Positions 16,998 through 20,301 of a stretch of 20,301 bases of DNA are shown piece after piece. Source of the stretch: Chitinophagaceae bacterium UBA2791 (GTDB lineage: Bacteria > Bacteroidota > Bacteroidia > Chitinophagales > Chitinophagaceae); the NCBI GenBank assembly GCA_002352105.1, contig DEHV01000082.1, positions 88,631 through 108,931 on the forward strand, written 5' to 3'. A program made the translations under genes and the position numbers. Numbering within the stretch: position 1 is the stretch's first letter; each line of letters starts with the position of its first letter. Below the pieces are notes generated by a model. It saw nothing but the letters and a program-made list of their open reading frames with translations. It did not search any database and was not told the origin of the DNA.

Positions 16998-17011
16998 TGG
17001 CAACGTTTCCA
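16998..17011. promoter_or_regulatory. Candidate LacI-family operator O5 upstream of the GH109-like gene
   Basis: TGGCAACGTTTCCA is a 14-bp palindrome with one mismatched pair around the central AACGTT. It lies about 70 bp before the ATG on the - strand, a plausible operator position, and resembles catabolite/LacI-type sites. It deviates from AAnCGnTT at one position. Confidence 0.5.
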
Positions 17012-17040
17012 CTCACTACAGCGCTGGGTCCCGGACCGCG

Positions 17041-19188
17041 TTAATACAAACGCGTTCTCCCGGTTTGCCGGCAAATCCTTTTTATATTATCAAATTCAGC
17101 TTGGTATTTTTTTAGCTTCTCGCCGCTTAGTTTTTGCCCCGACATGGTCGTCGGCTCTACAAAAAGGATATCATGCTGATTCAGGGCCGCTGCGAGAGAA
17201 ATATCCCCCCATTTAAGTATGCCAAATACATGAATGGCCGTGCTAAAAAATTCTATCCCTTCCCTCGCGTCAAACAAATAACTTACCGGCGTATTCCGCA
17301 GCGTCAGTTGATCCGCCGCTTTTTCTTCCAGCGCCCCAAGGAATAAGGCCGCCAGGGCCGCATCCTTCGATGCATCTATGCTTATTTTTTGCGCATGGTA
17401 GGCAGACCGCAGGAATTTTCCCGTCAGGCTGAGATCGTTCACCCATTCGCCCATCATGGTTTTGCCTAACCACAAAACGGATTTGGAAACCGTGCGCAGC
17501 GAGCCGATGCTATCGTGATCGGCCGGCGAGAAAGAAGCCGCTTCCCCCGTGCCGAAAAGATCTACGATGGCTACATTATTGCCTTTTTTAAGTTCCCCGT
17601 CTATCTGCTCAACAGGGATAGCGGCCTTACCGTCGGGGTGGCTCATGATAACAAACGACCCGGACTGAGGGGAAGCGATATTTAATAACACCGGAACGAG
17701 CTTGCCATCCGCGGTCTCCAGGACGATCCGTTTCCAGCCTTCTACAGAAGGCAGCTCATGCGCTTTTTTCAGATCGCCATCCTTTCCTATTCTCAACAGA
17801 TCGCCCAACGCCTTTCTTTTGGCTGGCACATCCACAGTTTTAGTACTCAAAAGGATATTTCTCAGTTCCTCTCCTCTTTTTTTGCTGAACGACAAAGTAG
17901 TCGCCACCCGGGGATCCCTGGCGCCAGGCGCATAGGTCATCAGTTGGCGTTGCGGCAGGAGGTTATACGGACCCTCTTCGGCTGCCGTTCCATCTCCAAT
18001 CCCTTTAAGGTGCAGGTTAAACCATCCCAGGGTCGTTTCCCGGTCTTCTTTTTCATATCCATGGGGCGTATCGAATACCTGGTAAGCAAGGTTATTTTCA
18101 ACGCCATACATCTTAAAGACGGGAAGCGCATTCTTATAGCTGCGTTTCATTTCACGCGGATAGAACGCCTGGTTATTGTCTTTTGCATGATTGCACATCA
18201 TGAGCGCGCGCGGCGCTACCAGGGCGAGGATAGCCGCTTCTTCAGTAAAGGTCAGCCCGTCGATAAACACCTCGCAGATACAGGGAGACCCCATGATATA
18301 CGATTCAAAAGTGCCTACGCTCACCACCGGAACGGCCGCCCTGACCCGTTCATCCATAGCGGTCAGCCACATGGTCTGGTTGCCGCCGCCGCTGGCGCCT
18401 GCGGCGCCGATCCTTTGTTTGTCTACATATGGCAGGGAACAAAGCAAATCAACGCCACGGGTATTGTCGGTGATCTGCATGCCCATTAAGGTCTCGCCGA
18501 TATTCATGAGGGCGGCGCCCAGGTTATTTTCATCGCCGTGATCTTCGTAATCATGATGTATAGTAGTCCTTTCGCCGGCGCCCCAGGGGTCGACGCAGAG
18601 CGCCACATACCCGTTAGCGGCGAGGCTATGCCCGACAGACTGGTACTTATCGTAGAACCGCCCGATAACCGAATGGCCCATCATGACGATCACGGCGGGG
18701 AACGGGCCGCTACCGCCGGGAACATACAGGTTTGCCGTAGCCAATACGCCCGGCCTGGTCTGGTAGGCGATATTGAGGATGCGATACCCATTCATCTGCG
18801 TTGACCCTGTTTCCGTCAACTGCAGGGGGAGACCGGGTTGATGCAGCACAGCGCCTGTTTGCGCAATGATCTTCTTCCTGAGTTGAAGACGCTGTTTCTC
18901 CCAGTCCGGTTTTGTCCGGGGGAGTTCAAAAAGGGAGAACCGGCGGACCGCTTCATCCCTTAGCCTGCCGTCTACCAGGTCGGCATGCTGGGCGGCAAAT
19001 ACGGCGGGCAGGGTATCCTCATCATAACGATAAGATAGAGCCGGATCATTTATGCGCGCATCTAACGTTTCAGAACAACCGCTTATAGGAACCGTAGGCT
19101 CCGGGGCAGGTTTATCTATACCCGCTTTAAACGCCATAACAAATAACGATACGATCGCGATAACAATAAAACAGCGTCTTTTCATCAT
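17041..19188 (-). CDS. Two-domain alpha/beta hydrolase, acetyl-esterase-like
   Basis: This 715-residue exported protein has an N-terminal hydrophobic leader (KRRCFIVIAIVSLFVMAF). Domain 1 (about 130-400) is an alpha/beta hydrolase of the acetyl xylan esterase/dienelactone hydrolase type. It shows VDPWGAGER (199-207), the nucleophile elbow GAAGASGGGNQT with S266, a candidate acid D337 and the triad histidine in DTPHGYEKEDRE (H376). Domain 2 (about 485-680) repeats the same fold elements, with VDLFGTGEA at 542-550, but its elbow is degenerate: the aligned stretch is IDASKDAAL (around S606) without G-x-S-x-G. It probably removes ester groups, most likely acetyl, from glycans, with domain 2 structural or for binding (inference). 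It lies between the DUF5009-like and GH109-like genes on one strand. Either of two adjacent ATG codons (MM) could start it. Confidence 0.8.
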   Translation of the reverse strand: MMKRRCFIVIAIVSLFVMAFKAGIDKPAPEPTVPISGCSETLDARINDPALSYRYDEDTLPAVFAAQHADLVDGRLRDEAVRRFSLFELPRTKPDWEKQRLQLRKKIIAQTGAVLHQPGLPLQLTETGSTQMNGYRILNIAYQTRPGVLATANLYVPGGSGPFPAVIVMMGHSVIGRFYDKYQSVGHSLAANGYVALCVDPWGAGERTTIHHDYEDHGDENNLGAALMNIGETLMGMQITDNTRGVDLLCSLPYVDKQRIGAAGASGGGNQTMWLTAMDERVRAAVPVVSVGTFESYIMGSPCICEVFIDGLTFTEEAAILALVAPRALMMCNHAKDNNQAFYPREMKRSYKNALPVFKMYGVENNLAYQVFDTPHGYEKEDRETTLGWFNLHLKGIGDGTAAEEGPYNLLPQRQLMTYAPGARDPRVATTLSFSKKRGEELRNILLSTKTVDVPAKRKALGDLLRIGKDGDLKKAHELPSVEGWKRIVLETADGKLVPVLLNIASPQSGSFVIMSHPDGKAAIPVEQIDGELKKGNNVAIVDLFGTGEAASFSPADHDSIGSLRTVSKSVLWLGKTMMGEWVNDLSLTGKFLRSAYHAQKISIDASKDAALAALFLGALEEKAADQLTLRNTPVSYLFDAREGIEFFSTAIHVFGILKWGDISLAAALNQHDILFVEPTTMSGQKLSGEKLKKYQAEFDNIKRICRQTGRTRLY

Positions 19189-19268
19189 TCAATGCTTATT
19201 TATTCAAACCAAATGCGCAGGTTCAGGAACGCCCGGTGGATTTTTCATCATTAACGTCCAATAAAGTT

Positions 19269-19296
19269 CCTCGGGGCAGAGCCACCGAGGTATTAA
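19269..19296. repeat. REP-like hairpin, copy 1
   Basis: The stem CCTCGG (19269-19274) pairs with CCGAGG (19285-19290), and the inner GGC/GCC pair closes an AGA loop with one bulged A. It is followed by TATTAA. It shares a TCG..GCAGAGC..CGAGG(T/A)ATTAA scheme with the element 45 bp downstream, as expected of interspersed REP-type repeats. Confidence 0.6.
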
Positions 19297-19316
19297 GTGG
19301 AACATTTTTATTCATT

Positions 19317-19341
19317 TCGAAGCAGAGCTTCGAGGAATTAA
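19317..19341. repeat. REP-like hairpin, copy 2
   Basis: TCGAAGC (19317-19323) and GCTTCGA (19327-19333) form a perfect 7-bp stem around an AGA loop, followed by GGAATTAA. Relative to copy 1, GG in the left arm becomes AA and CC in the right arm becomes TT, so the pairing is kept while the bases change. Confidence 0.65.
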
Positions 19342-19485
19342 ACCAAAGAGATTAAAAATGGTCCCGTTGTTCGCGCCTTCAATGACCGGCATATTGTTGG
19401 TATCGATCGACGGCCTTGCTCCGTTAGCAAGCTTTCTGCCGGCATCCCGTTTTCGAGGGGTTCTGTTCTTATCTTTGGTTCGTTC

Positions 19486-20301
19486 TTATATTTTAAGAAA
19501 AATCTTCCTCTTGTACATCCAGTAAAGTATTCTCCATTCGATAAACAACACCAGCGCGCCCGATACCAGGGTAGCGTAAGCCCCTCCGAATAGCTTGTCA
19601 AAGTTTTGTCCCAGGTGAACATGCAGGGTCTGGTTAATAAACCCCGAAAAACCGTCTGCCAGCACATAGGCGGCAATAGAGTTCATGCCGATAACCAGTA
19701 AAAAGAAAGCCCATTTCCGGTAATTGGCAACATCTATGATCGCATAAAATGCGGCCAGGAATAAAAAACACCAGCCGCCGCTAAAGATCGTCCAGGCAGG
19801 CGTCCATATCCTTTTTACGATAGGGTTAATGCCCGTAAAATGCAAGAGGGCGCCCAGCGCCAATAATCCGAGGCCAATGCCTGCGAACCGTTTGACCTTA
19901 TCCTTCCCGGGAAGCGCATATCTTAAAATATTGCCGGCCAGTAATCCCAGGATCATAGTCGCTAAGGTAGGGATAAAGCTAAGAGTCGAATAACCGCCCT
20001 TATTAAAATAGAAAGGCGATTCCCTGGGGAACAGGTTCAGGAACCATTGATCGAAAGCCCATGCAAAATTGGTATTCTTATTCCAGTGCGCTGCAAAACC
20101 TTTCAGGTTATGCTCCCAGTCCGCGGCAACGCCTGCGGTTGAATAATCAAACCCGGGGCCGGGCAAGGGGTACAAGGCAAAAGCCGCCCAGTAAGCAACC
20201 AGGATAAGGATCAATGCGCCCAACTGTATTTTCCAGGATCTGAATCCCAGTAAAAAAAGAAAGGTATATCCCAGGCCTATCTGGCTCAGCGTGTCCTCAA
20301 A
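19486..20301 (-). CDS. DUF5009 / heparan-alpha-glucosaminide N-acetyltransferase-like membrane protein (5' end outside window)
   Basis: This is a polytopic inner-membrane protein. The frame is open to the window edge, so the N-terminus lies beyond 20301; 271 C-terminal residues are visible. The nearest in-frame start-like codon (TTG at 20223) is internal. Recognisable DUF5009 features are QIGLGYTFLFLLGFRSW before the first visible helices, LILVAYWAAFALYP, the conserved segment FAAHWNKNTNFAWAFDQWFL and NLFPRESPFYFNKGGYSTLSF, followed by helices such as TMILGLLAGN and the C-terminal SGALVLFIEW. HGSNAT-type proteins move an acetyl group across the membrane onto an amino sugar. For bacterial DUF5009 members, sugar acetylation or transport is inferred only. 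Placement next to an esterase and GalNAc-type glycosidases fits a role in aminosugar handling. Confidence 0.85.
   Translation of the reverse strand, partial: FEDTLSQIGLGYTFLFLLGFRSWKIQLGALILILVAYWAAFALYPLPGPGFDYSTAGVAADWEHNLKGFAAHWNKNTNFAWAFDQWFLNLFPRESPFYFNKGGYSTLSFIPTLATMILGLLAGNILRYALPGKDKVKRFAGIGLGLLALGALLHFTGINPIVKRIWTPAWTIFSGGWCFLFLAAFYAIIDVANYRKWAFFLLVIGMNSIAAYVLADGFSGFINQTLHVHLGQNFDKLFGGAYATLVSGALVLFIEWRILYWMYKRKIFLKI

Larger units (their letters stand above)
19189..19485. other. 297-nt spacer with REP-like hairpins, no gene found
   Basis: The spacer lies between the DUF5009-like gene and the hydrolase, both on the - strand. It contains two related stem-loops (listed separately). On the - strand the frame of the upstream gene stays open for 57 codons after its TAA (19486-19488), to a TGA at 19312-19314 in the second hairpin. 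I see no initiation codon context or known domain supporting a separate gene. Confidence 0.7.

Noticed and set aside
16929..17012. GTG-initiated extension of the GH109-like protein
   Set aside because: It would place 28 residues before the twin-arginine signal and overlaps the candidate operator.
17758..18489. 243-codon open frame on the + strand
   Set aside because: It lies wholly antisense to the catalytic domain of the well-supported alpha/beta hydrolase, and its translation shows no domain.
19338..19676. 112-codon - strand frame spanning the end of the DUF5009-like gene and the spacer
   Set aside because: Most of it is an out-of-frame shadow of the DUF5009-like gene; the rest is repeat-flanking spacer with no recognisable transposase or other domain.

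Overview
The window looks like chromosomal DNA of a Bacteroidota bacterium, probably a Chitinophagaceae-like soil or plant-associated lineage. This rests on protein style and family content (DUF5107-TPR protein, DUF5009-type membrane acyltransferase, Asp-box lipoproteins, HexD-like GH20), the lack of obvious Shine-Dalgarno sites, and one exact TAnnTTTG-type -7 element. The genus is not determinable from sequence alone. No tRNA, rRNA, CRISPR array or transposase gene was seen.

Region 1 (1-3662, + strand) is the 3' part of a SUF iron-sulfur cluster assembly operon: sufD (5' end cut by the window), sufS, sufE, a DUF59/SufT-like gene and an Rrf2-family regulator with three cysteines. The first four are tightly packed or overlap (ATGA overlap, 0-nt gap, 35-nt overlap), so they are almost certainly one transcription unit. 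A hairpin at 3698-3747 separates it from the next region.

Region 2 (3772-20301) is a carbohydrate-active locus with no SusC/SusD pair in view. A DUF5107-TPR secreted protein (- strand) and a LacI-family regulator (+ strand) are divergent. The regulator is followed on the + strand by two paralogous GH74-like Asp-box lipoproteins and a HexD-like GH20 beta-hexosaminidase. After a convergent terminator, three - strand genes follow, transcribed right to left: a DUF5009/HGSNAT-like membrane protein (cut by the window end), a two-domain alpha/beta hydrolase of the acetyl-esterase type, and a Tat-exported GH109-like NAD-dependent glycosidase/oxidoreductase.

LacI-type palindromes of the form AAnCGnTT, or close to it, lie in the divergent promoter region (two), just before the first GH74-like gene (one), between the two GH74-like genes (one, divergent in spacing) and upstream of the GH109-like gene (one). 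This suggests one regulon. Together the enzymes suggest export-based breakdown of an acetylated, N-acetylhexosamine-containing glycan: GH109 and HexD-type GH20 both have N-acetylgalactosamine-directed relatives. The substrate is inference. The most distinctive non-coding features are a 30-bp direct repeat that copies the 3' end of the first GH74-like gene into the following spacer, and a pair of REP-like hairpins with compensatory stem changes at 19269-19341.
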